A stretch of 64,000 bases of DNA from Desulfobulbus alkaliphilus (GTDB taxonomy: Bacteria; Desulfobacterota; Desulfobulbia; Desulfobulbales; Desulfobulbaceae): the NCBI RefSeq assembly GCF_016918545.1, contig NZ_JAFFQC010000008.1, positions 62,001-126,000 of the forward strand, given 5' to 3'. The notes beneath the pieces were generated by a model. That model saw nothing but the letters and a program-made list of their open reading frames with translations, had not been told where the DNA came from and ran no database searches. A program made the position numbers and the translations under genes. Shown here one piece after another: positions 52,749 to 62,128 of the stretch. Numbering within the stretch: position 1 is the first letter of the stretch; each line of letters opens with the position of its first letter.

Positions 52749-53272
52749 CAGAGCATGCAATGAACCCCGATGAACCCTTGAAGGAGAACACACAGGGAAT
52801 GCTGAGATTATTCGTTTACGGAACCCTGAAGCGCGGGTTCTGGAATCATGACCGTTTCTGTGCTAGCGCAAAGAAAATCGAACCGGCCATGGCCTGGGGT
52901 AGGCTCTATCATCTCTCCGCCGGATATCCAGCCTTGGTGGTTCCGGAAAGCATTATTCTGGCACATGGAACGAAAGATCCTTTGTTGGACACCCAAATCC
53001 AAGCCAACATACGTTTCCAAATCTGTAGCCGTCCGGATGGTGATTGGGATCTGGTTCACGGTGAGTTGGTCACATTCACCGACCCGCTGAATGATCTGCC
53101 GCCTATCGACCGCCTGGAGGGGTTTCGCCCTGGCGGACACAGCATGTACCAGCGAGTGCTTGTGGCGATTGTAACGCAAGATCATATCAATGTCATGCCT
53201 GTTTGGATCTACATTATGGAATGCCGAACTCAATGCAAAAGGATCTCCGAAGGTCGGCGGGAGCGTATTTAA
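52745..53272 (+). CDS. Gamma-glutamylcyclotransferase-like (AIG2/GGCT fold)
   Basis: 175 residues. The fold is recognised by LFVYGTLKRGFWNHD (substrate-binding loop) and PPIDRLEGFRPGG with the catalytic Glu, then YQRVLVAI. Such enzymes release 5-oxoproline from gamma-glutamyl amines. The ATG overlaps the stop of the degraded amidotransferase (ATGA). Class II glutaminases and GGCT-fold enzymes occur together with amidoligases in peptide/metabolite-modifying clusters; no amidoligase is seen here. The first 18 residues are variable, and a start at the Met before LRLFVYG is possible. Confidence 0.82.
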   Translation: MTEHAMNPDEPLKENTQGMLRLFVYGTLKRGFWNHDRFCASAKKIEPAMAWGRLYHLSAGYPALVVPESIILAHGTKDPLLDTQIQANIRFQICSRPDGDWDLVHGELVTFTDPLNDLPPIDRLEGFRPGGHSMYQRVLVAIVTQDHINVMPVWIYIMECRTQCKRISEGRRERI

Positions 53273-53306
53273 GCCTGCCTGTGCATGCCTATACAGACAA
53301 AAACAA

Positions 53307-53335
53307 TTGACAGCGAGTATTTGCCCATGTATATT
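53307..53335 (+). promoter_or_regulatory. Near-consensus sigma-70 promoter of the defence operon
   Basis: TTGACA (53307-53312), 17-base spacer, TATATT (53330-53335). Transcription should begin near 53342, about 93 bases before the HTH gene. Confidence 0.7.
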
Positions 53336-53352
53336 AGCGGAAGGTTTAGATT

Positions 53353-53381
53353 GGGGTAGCTGTGCCCAGCTACCCCGGTTT
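53353..53381 (+). promoter_or_regulatory. Leader hairpin, possible attenuator
   Basis: GGGGTAGCTG (53353-53362), loop TGCC, CAGCTACCCC (53367-53376), followed by GGTTTTCG. It starts about ten bases after the predicted transcription start and ends ~55 bases before the HTH gene, so it would lie at the very 5' end of the defence-operon mRNA. Confidence 0.5.
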
Positions 53382-53434
53382 TCGTCTATGGCGAAGGTGA
53401 CTATTAACCAAATCCCCCATGAGGAGCATAAAAG

Positions 53435-53662
53435 ATGGCCGAGATTGAAGACCGTTGGTTATCAGTAGATGAAATTGGCAAGTACCTTGGGGTCAGCAGC
53501 GACACCGTGTACCGGTGGATCGATAAGCATAACATGCCTGCTCATCGTATGGGTCGTCTCTGGAAATTCAAGAGAGATCAGGTTGACGCGTGGGTCGAAG
53601 CTGGCGGGGCAAACATGGCGGGCTCAAGTTCTGGCCGGCAGAAGGACTCCACGGGAAATTAA
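53435..53662 (+). CDS. Excisionase-type helix-turn-helix protein
   Basis: 75 residues: WLSVDEIGKYLGVSSDTVYR, then a wing region PAHRMGRLWKFKRDQVDAWV. This is the MerR/excisionase-like HTH_17 fold. Found first in a defence-type operon, it probably acts as a regulator rather than as a recombination directionality factor; no integrase is nearby. GAGGAGCATAAAAG is its ribosome site. The last ~20 residues are polar and probably disordered. Confidence 0.85.
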   Translation: MAEIEDRWLSVDEIGKYLGVSSDTVYRWIDKHNMPAHRMGRLWKFKRDQVDAWVEAGGANMAGSSSGRQKDSTGN

Positions 53663-53731
53663 TGGAGAATCAGCGTGAACAGATACAAGGCAACAAGCGA
53701 GTATGACCACCGAAAAGGGACATGGTAAGAC

Positions 53732-56700
53732 ATGAATCTTGAACAACTCAAACCAAATGCCATCGCATACGGGCCGGTGTTCCCTGAACCCGTGAAAATC
53801 ATTGCCGTTGTTCCAATGGGAATCTCGGTTAAAGTTATCGCGGAAGGGCTGGATTCAGGCAAAGTTCATCAGCCCGTTCTTTCCCCGGAACAGATAGCGA
53901 CACTCGAAGTTTCGCCGGATTCAAAGCCATACGATGGCGATTCGGAGCGTTTCCGGCTTGGGATTGAATCTATTCGTTTAGGCCTGGCATATGAGTATGA
54001 CCCCTACTTCAGTCTTTCCATCGCTCGCGTAGACCCCTTACCGCACCAGCTTGAAGCCGTTTATGATTACTTTCTCAAACTCCCGCGTATCCGGTTTCTG
54101 CTCGCCGATGATCCCGGTGCCGGAAAAACCATCATGGCAGGATTACTTGTCAAAGAATTGAAAGTCCGTGGCCTGATTCGCCGTGTGCTGATCGTCACCC
54201 CCGCCAATCTTTCCTTTCAGTGGCAGCGTGAACTCAAAGATCGTTTCCGTGAGGACTTCACAGTGATCCGAAGCGACTTGCTTCGGGCCAATTATGGCGC
54301 AAATCCCTGGCAGGATATAGACCAGGTGATTACCTCCGTTTCCTGGATTTCCCGCATTGAGGATGCAAAAGACAGTCTGATGCGCAGCCACTGGGATCTA
54401 GTGATTGTCGATGAAGCACACAAAATGAGTGCCTATGGGGAGGAAAAAAAGACGCTGGCATATCAATTGGGGGAGTCGTTGTCGCGCATGACGGACCATT
54501 ATCTCTTAATGACTGCCACACCGCACAAAGGCGATCCCAAGAACTTCTCATTATTCCTGCGGCTGCTCGATCCTGATGTATATGCCGACGTAAAGAGCCT
54601 ACACCTCGCTATGGAACGTAATGAGGCGCCGTTTTATTTGCGCCGCGTCAAGGAAGCGCTGGTCACTTTCCCTGATCAAAAAACTGGAAAATCAAAGAGC
54701 CTGTTCACCAAGCGGATTGTCCACACTGCCGGATTCGAAATAGACGACGCAGAGCTGGATTTCTACGATGCGTTAACCCAATATGTTGAAGACCAGTCCA
54801 TTCGTGCGTCGGAACAGAACACGGCGGCAGCCAGGGCTGTCGGATTTACAATGGCCATGCTTCAGAGGCGTTTCGCGTCGAGCATTTATGCCGTCCGGCG
54901 CACCTTGGAACGAATGATACAGAAGCGTCGCTGGATTCTTGAGAATCCTGAAGAATACCGGCAAAAACAAATTGATAAGAAAATACCGGACGATTTCGAA
55001 GATCTGCCCGAGGACATGCAGCAATCCGTTCTGGAAGCCGCCGAAGCAGCCGTCATTTCCATCGACCCCCAAGCCCTTCGCGATGATATCGTCGAACTCG
55101 AAAACCTGGTCGAGAAGGCGCGTGCGCTGGAAAAACGGGAAGTGGAGTCAAAACTCGTTCGCCTGAAATCCTTCCTGACCGACGAGAATTTCTTTGATGA
55201 CCCTCGAATGAAGCTGCTCATATTTACCGAACATAAAGACACACTGGACTATCTCGTGGCCGACGGCCACGATGGGCGTCCTCTCGGGAAGTTACGAGAA
55301 TGGGGATTCAACGCCACGCAAATCCATGGTGGTATGAAGATCGGCGACCGGAACACCCCTGGGACCCGTATCTATGCAGAACGAGAGTTCAGGGAGGATT
55401 GCCAGATTCTCGTGGCCACAGAGGCTGCCGGTGAGGGCATCAACCTTCAGTTCTGCTGGTACATGATCAACTACGACATCCCGTGGAACCCGAATCGACT
55501 CGAGCAGCGTATGGGGCGTATCCATCGCTACGGTCAGGAAAAGGACTGCTATATCCAAAACTTCGTGGCGACGAACACCCGTGAAGGCCGGGTTTTCGAA
55601 AAGCTCTTTGAGCGGATTGATAAGATCGAAGCCGATCTGGACCCGAACCGCACAGGAAAGGTCTTCAATGTCCTTGGCGACGTCTTTCCTGCCAACCAAA
55701 TCGAGCGGATGCTCCGGGACATGTATGCGCACAACCAGATGACCGAGGAACTCATTAAATCACGCATCATTGAACAGGTGGATACCGAACGCCTGCGCGA
55801 GATCACGGAATCCACGCTGGAGGGACTGGCCAAACGAAGCCTGAACCTATCGGCCATTGTCGGAAAGTCCGAAGAGGCCAAAGAGCGCCGTCTTGTGCCG
55901 GAGGTTATGGAGGGTTTTTTTCTTGGAGCCGCACCGCTGGCCGGCGTTTCACCCAAAGCACAGCAGCAGAACCGGCACGTTTACCGTATCGGGCGTTTGC
56001 CCCGCAATCTGATGCCGCTTGCCAATGAACTCGAGCCACAATTCGGCCGCCTGGGCAGAGAATACAAGCACATGGTCTTTGACAAAGAGGAGCTTCAGGA
56101 AGATCCAACCCTCGAGTGGGTGACACCCGGCCATCCATTGTTTGAGTGCATCCGCGTTTTTATTGAGCGCGATGTGAGAGATTGCCATTCACGCGGCGCT
56201 GTATTCTACGATTTGCACGCATCAAACCCCGCGCATCTGGACGTTTTCTCAGCGGAGGTGCGGGATGGGCGGGCCAATGTGCTTCACAAGCGACTGTTTG
56301 TCGTACAGACTGACGTCAACGGTCGTATGATGGTCAAGCAACCTACCATTTTCCTCGACCTGTCCCTTGCGCCCAAAGGCACCGAAATACCGGCGGGGTT
56401 GACACAGCCCGACGCTACCGCTCTGGAAATTGCTCTCCATGAACAAGCGCTGCAGCCATTACTGAAAGCGGAAATAGGTCGCCGGGAGCAGGAAACGCGT
56501 AGGATTTCCGAACATATGGAAATCAGTCTCAACGCGGTCATAGACAAGGTTCAATGCCAATTCGCCGAACTGATGAACCAGAAAGAGGCGGGCACCAATG
56601 AAATCGGCCTTGAGGGGCGTCTCAAGATGACTGAGGACCGTCTCGATGAACTGAATAATCGTCTCGAAACTCGTCGGGCCGAGCTGCTTAAGGAGCGTGA

Positions 56701-57178
56701 ATGTACCATCAGTAACATTCACCATTTCGCCTCCGCTTGGGTATTGCCGCACCCGGACCGTGAGGCTCCTGACATAAAGCCCATGGTAAGCGATCCAGAA
56801 ATCGAGCGTATTGCTGTGGAAACTGTCATTGCCCACGAAGAGGCCCGTGGATGGAAGGTGCAGAGCGTTGAAAGTGAGAATCGTGGCTTCGACCTCATCT
56901 CGCGCCGGCCCCATTCCGAAGACCCGCAGACCTCTGTTGAAGTTCGATTCATCGAAGTCAAAGGCCGTTCCCACATCGGCGAGGTGGCTCTTACGACCAA
57001 TGAATTTCAGACCGCCAAACGGCTCAAGGGTGATTTCTGGCTCTACGTCGTCTTCAACTGTGCCACTAATCCGGAATTGCACATCGTTCGCAATCCCACC
57101 AGGCTCGGATGGAAACCAATCGTCAGGATCGAGCATTACCATGTGGGGCCGCAGGCGATTCTGCAGGGAGAAGAGTAA
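53732..57178 (+). CDS. SNF2-family helicase with C-terminal DUF3883
   Basis: 1148 residues. Superfamily 2 helicase core: Walker A DDPGAGKTIMAG (K132), DEAH box D227-H230 in VDEAHKM, motif III LMTATPHKGD, C-lobe LIFTEHKDTLDYLV, VATEAAGEGINLQ and QRMGRIHRYGQ. A long central/C-terminal region with coiled coil (~945-1015) leads to DUF3883 (~1030-1130, with FIEVKGRS), a PD-(D/E)XK-like nuclease-type domain. Related helicases occur in BREX type 3 (BrxHII) and class 1 DISARM (DrmD). The stop overlaps the HD gene start by one base (TAATG). Confidence 0.92.
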   Translation: MNLEQLKPNAIAYGPVFPEPVKIIAVVPMGISVKVIAEGLDSGKVHQPVLSPEQIATLEVSPDSKPYDGDSERFRLGIESIRLGLAYEYDPYFSLSIARVDPLPHQLEAVYDYFLKLPRIRFLLADDPGAGKTIMAGLLVKELKVRGLIRRVLIVTPANLSFQWQRELKDRFREDFTVIRSDLLRANYGANPWQDIDQVITSVSWISRIEDAKDSLMRSHWDLVIVDEAHKMSAYGEEKKTLAYQLGESLSRMTDHYLLMTATPHKGDPKNFSLFLRLLDPDVYADVKSLHLAMERNEAPFYLRRVKEALVTFPDQKTGKSKSLFTKRIVHTAGFEIDDAELDFYDALTQYVEDQSIRASEQNTAAARAVGFTMAMLQRRFASSIYAVRRTLERMIQKRRWILENPEEYRQKQIDKKIPDDFEDLPEDMQQSVLEAAEAAVISIDPQALRDDIVELENLVEKARALEKREVESKLVRLKSFLTDENFFDDPRMKLLIFTEHKDTLDYLVADGHDGRPLGKLREWGFNATQIHGGMKIGDRNTPGTRIYAEREFREDCQILVATEAAGEGINLQFCWYMINYDIPWNPNRLEQRMGRIHRYGQEKDCYIQNFVATNTREGRVFEKLFERIDKIEADLDPNRTGKVFNVLGDVFPANQIERMLRDMYAHNQMTEELIKSRIIEQVDTERLREITESTLEGLAKRSLNLSAIVGKSEEAKERRLVPEVMEGFFLGAAPLAGVSPKAQQQNRHVYRIGRLPRNLMPLANELEPQFGRLGREYKHMVFDKEELQEDPTLEWVTPGHPLFECIRVFIERDVRDCHSRGAVFYDLHASNPAHLDVFSAEVRDGRANVLHKRLFVVQTDVNGRMMVKQPTIFLDLSLAPKGTEIPAGLTQPDATALEIALHEQALQPLLKAEIGRREQETRRISEHMEISLNAVIDKVQCQFAELMNQKEAGTNEIGLEGRLKMTEDRLDELNNRLETRRAELLKERECTISNIHHFASAWVLPHPDREAPDIKPMVSDPEIERIAVETVIAHEEARGWKVQSVESENRGFDLISRRPHSEDPQTSVEVRFIEVKGRSHIGEVALTTNEFQTAKRLKGDFWLYVVFNCATNPELHIVRNPTRLGWKPIVRIEHYHVGPQAILQGEE

Positions 57179-58485
57179 TGGCAAAGCAGACTCATGAAAT
57201 TCGCGACCCTGTTCATGTTTTCGTCCGTTTGAGCACAGCAGAGCGAAAGGTTCTGGATTCCAAACCACTTCAGCGATTGAGACATATACACCAACTGGCG
57301 ACAACATTTTTGGTGTATCCGGGAGCGACACATAAGCGGTTTGAACATTCGCTGGGCGTTATGGAACTGGCAACCCAAGTTTATGATGTAATCACTCGGC
57401 AAGACAGGCTCCGCGAGGATGTTCGCAGTATTCTCCAGATTGGGGAGCACTTTGACATGGAGTACTGGCGCCGCGTTCTTCGAATGGCTGCGCTATGTCA
57501 CGATATCGGACATTTGCCCTTTTCCCACGCAGCGGAGAAAGATTTGTTGCCGGATGGCGTAAATCATGAGCATTTCACCTGCGAAATGATCGTTGATAAC
57601 GATATGGCCCCTTTATGGGACGATTTGCATGTGAAGGCTGAGCATGTGGCAAAATTGGCTGTTGGCCCAAAGGACTTGCCGGAAACCTCCTTTACGGATT
57701 GGGAGACCATTCTGGCGGAAGTCATCACGGGCGATGCTTTTGGCGTGGACCGTATGGATTACCTATTGAGGGATTCGTTGCATACAGGAGTGGCCTACGG
57801 CCGTTTTGATCATCATCGGTTGATAGATACCCTGTCTATTTTGCCGGTTAAGCAAGACGGTTCCGTTGAACCGAAACTCGGTGTTGAAATCGGCGGCATA
57901 CATGGTGCGGAGGCTTTGCTGCTGGCCAGGTATTTTATGTTTACCCAAATATATTTCCACCCGGTCAGACGTATCTATGACATCCACCTTATGGATTTTC
58001 TCAAGCAGTGGCTTAAGAACGGGAGATTTCCAGCTAAAGCGAATAAACTCACCGAATTCACAGACAATGAAATAATGACGGGAATCCTGAAAGCATCCAG
58101 AAGTGATAAAATCAAGGGGCATTCTTATGCACGGCGGATAGCAGACCGGAGACATTTCAAACTGCTCTATGAACGCAATCCGGAAGACATCAAGAAAAAT
58201 CCAAACGCTACCGAAGCCATCTTTGAAAAAGCTGTCGAAAAGTTTGGGCATGAGAATGTACGTTTGGATATCATACCGGCAAAGAGAAAAGGCTATGATT
58301 TTCCAGTTCTCACCAAGGATGATCGAATTGTTTCATCGACAATGGTATCGGAAATGTTGAGTCGGATTCCCCCCGCAGATGTTGGATATGTTTTTATCGA
58401 ACCCGGACAACTTGACAATGCCAGAAAGTGGCTTGACGGGAGCCGTGAATTTATAATTTCAACTCCAGGAGAGGAGAACGAATAA
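57178..58485 (+). CDS. SAMHD1/dNTPase-like HD phosphohydrolase
   Basis: 435 residues from the ATG overlapping the helicase stop. HD metal site: H52...R54-H56 in HKRFEHSLGV, then H108-D109 in LCHDIGHLPFSH, and a later Asp in GDAFGVDRMDYLLRD. This is the YwfO/SAMHD1-like branch that hydrolyses dNTPs. Depleting nucleotides is an established anti-phage strategy, so in this operon it may be an effector; that is inference. A longer frame from 57109 overlaps the helicase and is rejected. Its stop overlaps the next start (TAATG). Confidence 0.9.
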   Translation: MAKQTHEIRDPVHVFVRLSTAERKVLDSKPLQRLRHIHQLATTFLVYPGATHKRFEHSLGVMELATQVYDVITRQDRLREDVRSILQIGEHFDMEYWRRVLRMAALCHDIGHLPFSHAAEKDLLPDGVNHEHFTCEMIVDNDMAPLWDDLHVKAEHVAKLAVGPKDLPETSFTDWETILAEVITGDAFGVDRMDYLLRDSLHTGVAYGRFDHHRLIDTLSILPVKQDGSVEPKLGVEIGGIHGAEALLLARYFMFTQIYFHPVRRIYDIHLMDFLKQWLKNGRFPAKANKLTEFTDNEIMTGILKASRSDKIKGHSYARRIADRRHFKLLYERNPEDIKKNPNATEAIFEKAVEKFGHENVRLDIIPAKRKGYDFPVLTKDDRIVSSTMVSEMLSRIPPADVGYVFIEPGQLDNARKWLDGSREFIISTPGEENE

Positions 58486-59030
58486 TGAAAAGACTTCAAA
58501 GAGATAGCGTACTTATATCGCTTATTGAGGCCCTCAGGGATAGGGGTAGTTGGTGCGGTGAAACGCACATGCAAAAGATATCCTATTTTTTGCAGGAACT
58601 CTTGGAGGTGCCTCTGAGCTTCAATTTTATCTTATACAAACACGGCCCGTATTCCTTCGATTTGAGTGACACCCTTGCGCAAATGGAAGCGGACTTTCTC
58701 ATCAGGCCCGTTCCAAAAAGCCCTTATGGACCGACAATCACGATAGAACCGACAGGTAAACGTTTCCGAGAAAAATTTCCAAAAACAAATAGAAAATACA
58801 AGGGCGCGGTTGACTTTGTTGCGAAAAAACTCGCCGAAAAAAATGTGGCGGAATTGGAACGGATTGCCACGGCAATGTATGTCACGCTAAATGAAAATAG
58901 TATCGTAGACGTGTCAAATCGTGCCGAGAAGATTCATCACCTAAAACCGCATTTATCATTAGACCAGGCGATAGAAGCGGTAAAAGAGTTTGATCAGATT
59001 AAATTTGAAGCGCAAAGAATTCAAAATTAA
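58485..59030 (+). CDS. YwgA-like protein paired with the HD phosphohydrolase
   Basis: 181 residues. The N-terminal block HMQKISYFLQELLEVPLSFN followed by LYKHGPYSFDLSDTL is the YwgA-like winged-helix pattern (related to DUF4065/SocA-type domains). In Bacillus subtilis ywgA lies next to ywfO, an HD dNTPase gene, so the same two-gene pair appears here inside a defence operon. Function is unknown; it may regulate the HD enzyme. It starts with a one-base overlap and ends ten bases before the methyltransferase ATG. Confidence 0.65.
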   Translation: MKRLQRDSVLISLIEALRDRGSWCGETHMQKISYFLQELLEVPLSFNFILYKHGPYSFDLSDTLAQMEADFLIRPVPKSPYGPTITIEPTGKRFREKFPKTNRKYKGAVDFVAKKLAEKNVAELERIATAMYVTLNENSIVDVSNRAEKIHHLKPHLSLDQAIEAVKEFDQIKFEAQRIQN

Positions 59031-59040
59031 GGCTGACTCG

Positions 59041-62000
59041 ATGACCGATTATCCCAAAAGACTAATAGAAGTGGATATGCCGATCAAACGGATTTCGGTA
59101 CATTCTCGGCGGGAAAAGTCGATTCGCCATGGCCACATTTCGACACTCCATATCTGGTGGGCGAGGCGGCCGTTGGCGGCGTGCCGGGCTGTGGTGTGTG
59201 CATCATTGTGGCCCGATCCGGCCGATGACATCTGTCCGCCACGGTTTGTCGAAACAGCCAAGCGGTTGATGCATTACTGGGGCGAAAGATACCTGCAAAA
59301 ATGCAGTGCCGACAGCTATCCGCGGTTCAACAAGATCGCCAGGACACCAGGCTGCCTGGATGATGGGATGGAGTTGCGCAAGGCGTTGCTTGATTTCATT
59401 GCCGACTTTGCCGACTGGGATAACTCGACCAGCGCCGAATACCTGGCCGTTGCCCGGACCCTGACTGTTGCGGCGCATGACGCTCTGGAAAATTCGGATA
59501 CCTTTTCCCTTCCCGAATCCATAAGTATTGAAAGTCTCAATGACGCCATCAGGGATGCGCCTCGACCGTTGCTCGTCGATCCGTTTGCCGGAGGTGGCGC
59601 GATTCCCCTTGAAGGTTTGCGCTGCGGAGCTGATGCCTTTGCCAGCGACCTGAATCCCGTGGCGGTTTTGCTTAATAAAGTCGTACTTGAATATATCCCC
59701 AAGTACGGCCAGCGACTGGCTAACGAAGTCGAAAAGTGGGGCAAGTGGATCAAAGAAAAGGCAGAGGAGGAACTGGCCGAATGCTATCCGAAGGACGAAG
59801 ATGGCGCGACGCCGATTGCCTATCTCTGGGCACGGACGATTACCTGCGAAGGCCCCGGCTGTGGTGCGGAAGTGCCGCTGATGCGTTCCCTCTGGCTGGC
59901 GAAGAAGGGGGCCAGGTCGGTTGCTGTGCAAATTGTGCCGAGGCCCGATGAGAAACGCTGCGATTTTGTCATCATCCGGAAAGAGAACGGGAAATGGGTT
60001 TACCAGGAAGGTGGAAATCTCGCACGGAGCCACGGAGACACGGAGAACACCGCTCAAAAAACGCTCCGTGGCTCTGTGGCTCCGTGCGAGTCCCCTAAAT
60101 TCGATGGTACGGTGGCCCGAGGTTCGGCCACCTGTCCCTGCTGCGGGTTTACCACACCCGTCAAATCGGTCCGCGCCCAACTCAAACCACGGAAAGGCGG
60201 CGCGAACGACGCCCGCATGTTCGCCGTGGTCACTACCCGGCCAAAACAAAAAGGGCGGTTTTACCGATTGTCGACCGAACGCGATCTTGAAGCTTTCTGC
60301 AAGGCCGCAGAAGAGCTTGAACGTCGAAAAGAGGCGCATTCCGGCGAACTCACTCTGGTGCCGGAGGAACGAACGCCATCACAAAGTGGGCATAGAGCTG
60401 TGTCGAGTGTCCAAATTTACGGCATGAACCATTGGGGGGATCTCTTCACCCGTCGGCAATTGCTGGCGTTGACAACATTGGTTGGACTGGTGAAACAGAT
60501 AGAGGATGAAGCGACAAAGGCTTTACTAACATGTTTTTTTGGACGCGCTGCAGAACACAATTCTGCGCTGTGTCGCTGGAATGCTAACGGCCCGAAAATA
60601 CAAGCTTCTTTCGGGCGCCAAGCCCTCCCTATGACTTGGGATTTCGCAGAATCAAACATTGTAGGGAGTTCTGTTGGTAGCATTGAGAATCTTCTTCCAC
60701 TATTGGCTATCGTTTTTAAATCCATTCTTTGCTTGGATAAACCTGGTGATGTTGAAACATGTAATGCGTTGGATAACCCACTGCCTGATGACTCTGCAGG
60801 GGCTTTCTTCACTGACCCTCCTTATTATGATGCGATTCCTTATGCAGAACTTTCTGATTTTTTCTATGTTTGGCAAAAACGCTGTATTGTGGCGTTGAAT
60901 AACCAGAATTTGACTCCCAAGAAAGAACAAGCCATTGTATGGCACCCTGGTAACATTATAGAGCGAGAATCCTTTGAAGAGAAGATGAACAAAGCCATGG
61001 CGGAGGGCCGCCGCATTTTAAAACCATCTGGCATTGGAACCATCGTGTTTGCCCACAAATCCACTCTCGGTTGGGAAGCCCAAATGCAGGCAATGGTCGA
61101 GGCTGGATGGACAATTACCGGCTCGTGGCCCATCGACACTGAAATGGGTAGCCGTATGAATGCTATGGACACCGCGTCTCTCGCATCTTCCGTCCACCTC
61201 GTCTGCCGCCCTCGCGAAGACGAGGACGGCAACGTAATCGAACGGATTGGCGACTGGCGGGATGTGCTTTCGGAATTGCCGGGGCGCATTGCAGCCTGGT
61301 TGCCACGTCTGGCATCTGAAGGTGTGGTGGGGGCTGACGCTATCTTTGCCTGCATAGGACCTGCTTTAGAAATCTTCTCTCGTTATTCGTCAGTTGAAAA
61401 AGCCAGTGGCGAGGTCGTGCCGTTGCGCGAATATCTGGAACAAGTCTGGGCCGAGGTGGCGCGGCAGGCCCTCAACATGATCTTTGAAGACGCTGACGTC
61501 AGCGGCTTTGAGGAGGACGCCCGATTGACGGCCATGTGGCTATGGACCTTGCGCACCGACGCAAATGGCAATGGCGAGGACGAAGAGAAGGCCACTAGCC
61601 TGCCGGGCTATACCCTCGAATACGATGCGGCCCGCAAGATTGCCCAAGGACTGGGCTGTCATCTGGAGAATCTGACCCACTTGGTCGAGGTTAAGGGGGA
61701 TAAGGCCATGCTGCTGTCCGCAGAGTCGCGGGCGCACTATCTCTTCGGCAAAGAGGATGTCCGCACGACAGCCAAACGCAGCAAAAAAAAGGTGGGGCCG
61801 ATGCAGCAAGACCTGTTCTCACTCCTGGGAGTGCCCGACGAGGAAGAATCTGCGGCGGAACGGGCTGAACTCGAGCGGCCTCCGGCGGGCAAAACCGCAC
61901 TGGATCAGTTACACCAGGCGATGCTGCTATTCACGGCGGGTCGAGGCGCGGCTCTCAAGCGTTTTTTGGTGGATGACGGCATCGGCGCTAATCCGCAGTT

Positions 62001-62103
62001 TTGGACGCTCGCCCAGGCGCTCTCGGCTCTCTACCCGTCCCACACCAACGAAAAACGCTGGGTCGACGGCGTGCTGGCACGGAAAAAGGGATTGGGATTC
62101 TGA
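59041..62103 (+). CDS. DUF1156 adenine-specific DNA methyltransferase
   Basis: 1020 residues. It opens YPKRLIEVDMPIKRISVHSR and HGHISTLHIWWARRPLA, the DUF1156 domain. The SAM-binding motif is DPFAGGG (D180-G186), the catalytic motif DPPY at 592-595, and a zinc ribbon CPCCG follows residue ~370. It is similar to the PglXI-type methylase of BREX type 3. It probably marks host DNA for self-recognition. Oddities: residues 327-350 are encoded by a 72-bp palindrome inserted in frame, and the stretch around the catalytic motif (about 60480-60960) is visibly more AT-rich than its flanks. A longer frame from 58990 overlaps the YwgA-like gene; the start at 59041 fits the family. Confidence 0.92.
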   Translation: MTDYPKRLIEVDMPIKRISVHSRREKSIRHGHISTLHIWWARRPLAACRAVVCASLWPDPADDICPPRFVETAKRLMHYWGERYLQKCSADSYPRFNKIARTPGCLDDGMELRKALLDFIADFADWDNSTSAEYLAVARTLTVAAHDALENSDTFSLPESISIESLNDAIRDAPRPLLVDPFAGGGAIPLEGLRCGADAFASDLNPVAVLLNKVVLEYIPKYGQRLANEVEKWGKWIKEKAEEELAECYPKDEDGATPIAYLWARTITCEGPGCGAEVPLMRSLWLAKKGARSVAVQIVPRPDEKRCDFVIIRKENGKWVYQEGGNLARSHGDTENTAQKTLRGSVAPCESPKFDGTVARGSATCPCCGFTTPVKSVRAQLKPRKGGANDARMFAVVTTRPKQKGRFYRLSTERDLEAFCKAAEELERRKEAHSGELTLVPEERTPSQSGHRAVSSVQIYGMNHWGDLFTRRQLLALTTLVGLVKQIEDEATKALLTCFFGRAAEHNSALCRWNANGPKIQASFGRQALPMTWDFAESNIVGSSVGSIENLLPLLAIVFKSILCLDKPGDVETCNALDNPLPDDSAGAFFTDPPYYDAIPYAELSDFFYVWQKRCIVALNNQNLTPKKEQAIVWHPGNIIERESFEEKMNKAMAEGRRILKPSGIGTIVFAHKSTLGWEAQMQAMVEAGWTITGSWPIDTEMGSRMNAMDTASLASSVHLVCRPREDEDGNVIERIGDWRDVLSELPGRIAAWLPRLASEGVVGADAIFACIGPALEIFSRYSSVEKASGEVVPLREYLEQVWAEVARQALNMIFEDADVSGFEEDARLTAMWLWTLRTDANGNGEDEEKATSLPGYTLEYDAARKIAQGLGCHLENLTHLVEVKGDKAMLLSAESRAHYLFGKEDVRTTAKRSKKKVGPMQQDLFSLLGVPDEEESAAERAELERPPAGKTALDQLHQAMLLFTAGRGAALKRFLVDDGIGANPQFWTLAQALSALYPSHTNEKRWVDGVLARKKGLGF
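60019..60090 (+). repeat. 72-bp palindromic element inside the methyltransferase gene
   Basis: The left arm is 60019-60045 and the right arm 60064-60090, 27 bases each and complementary at 25 positions, with an 18-base loop. The arms contain the recurring ACGGAG words (CACGGAGCCACGGAGACACG). At 72 bases it adds exactly 24 codons (residues 327-350) without breaking the frame. Palindromes of this type are dispersed in many bacterial genomes. Confidence 0.85.
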
Positions 62104-62128
62104 TATGAATGAATCGACCGATCATCAA

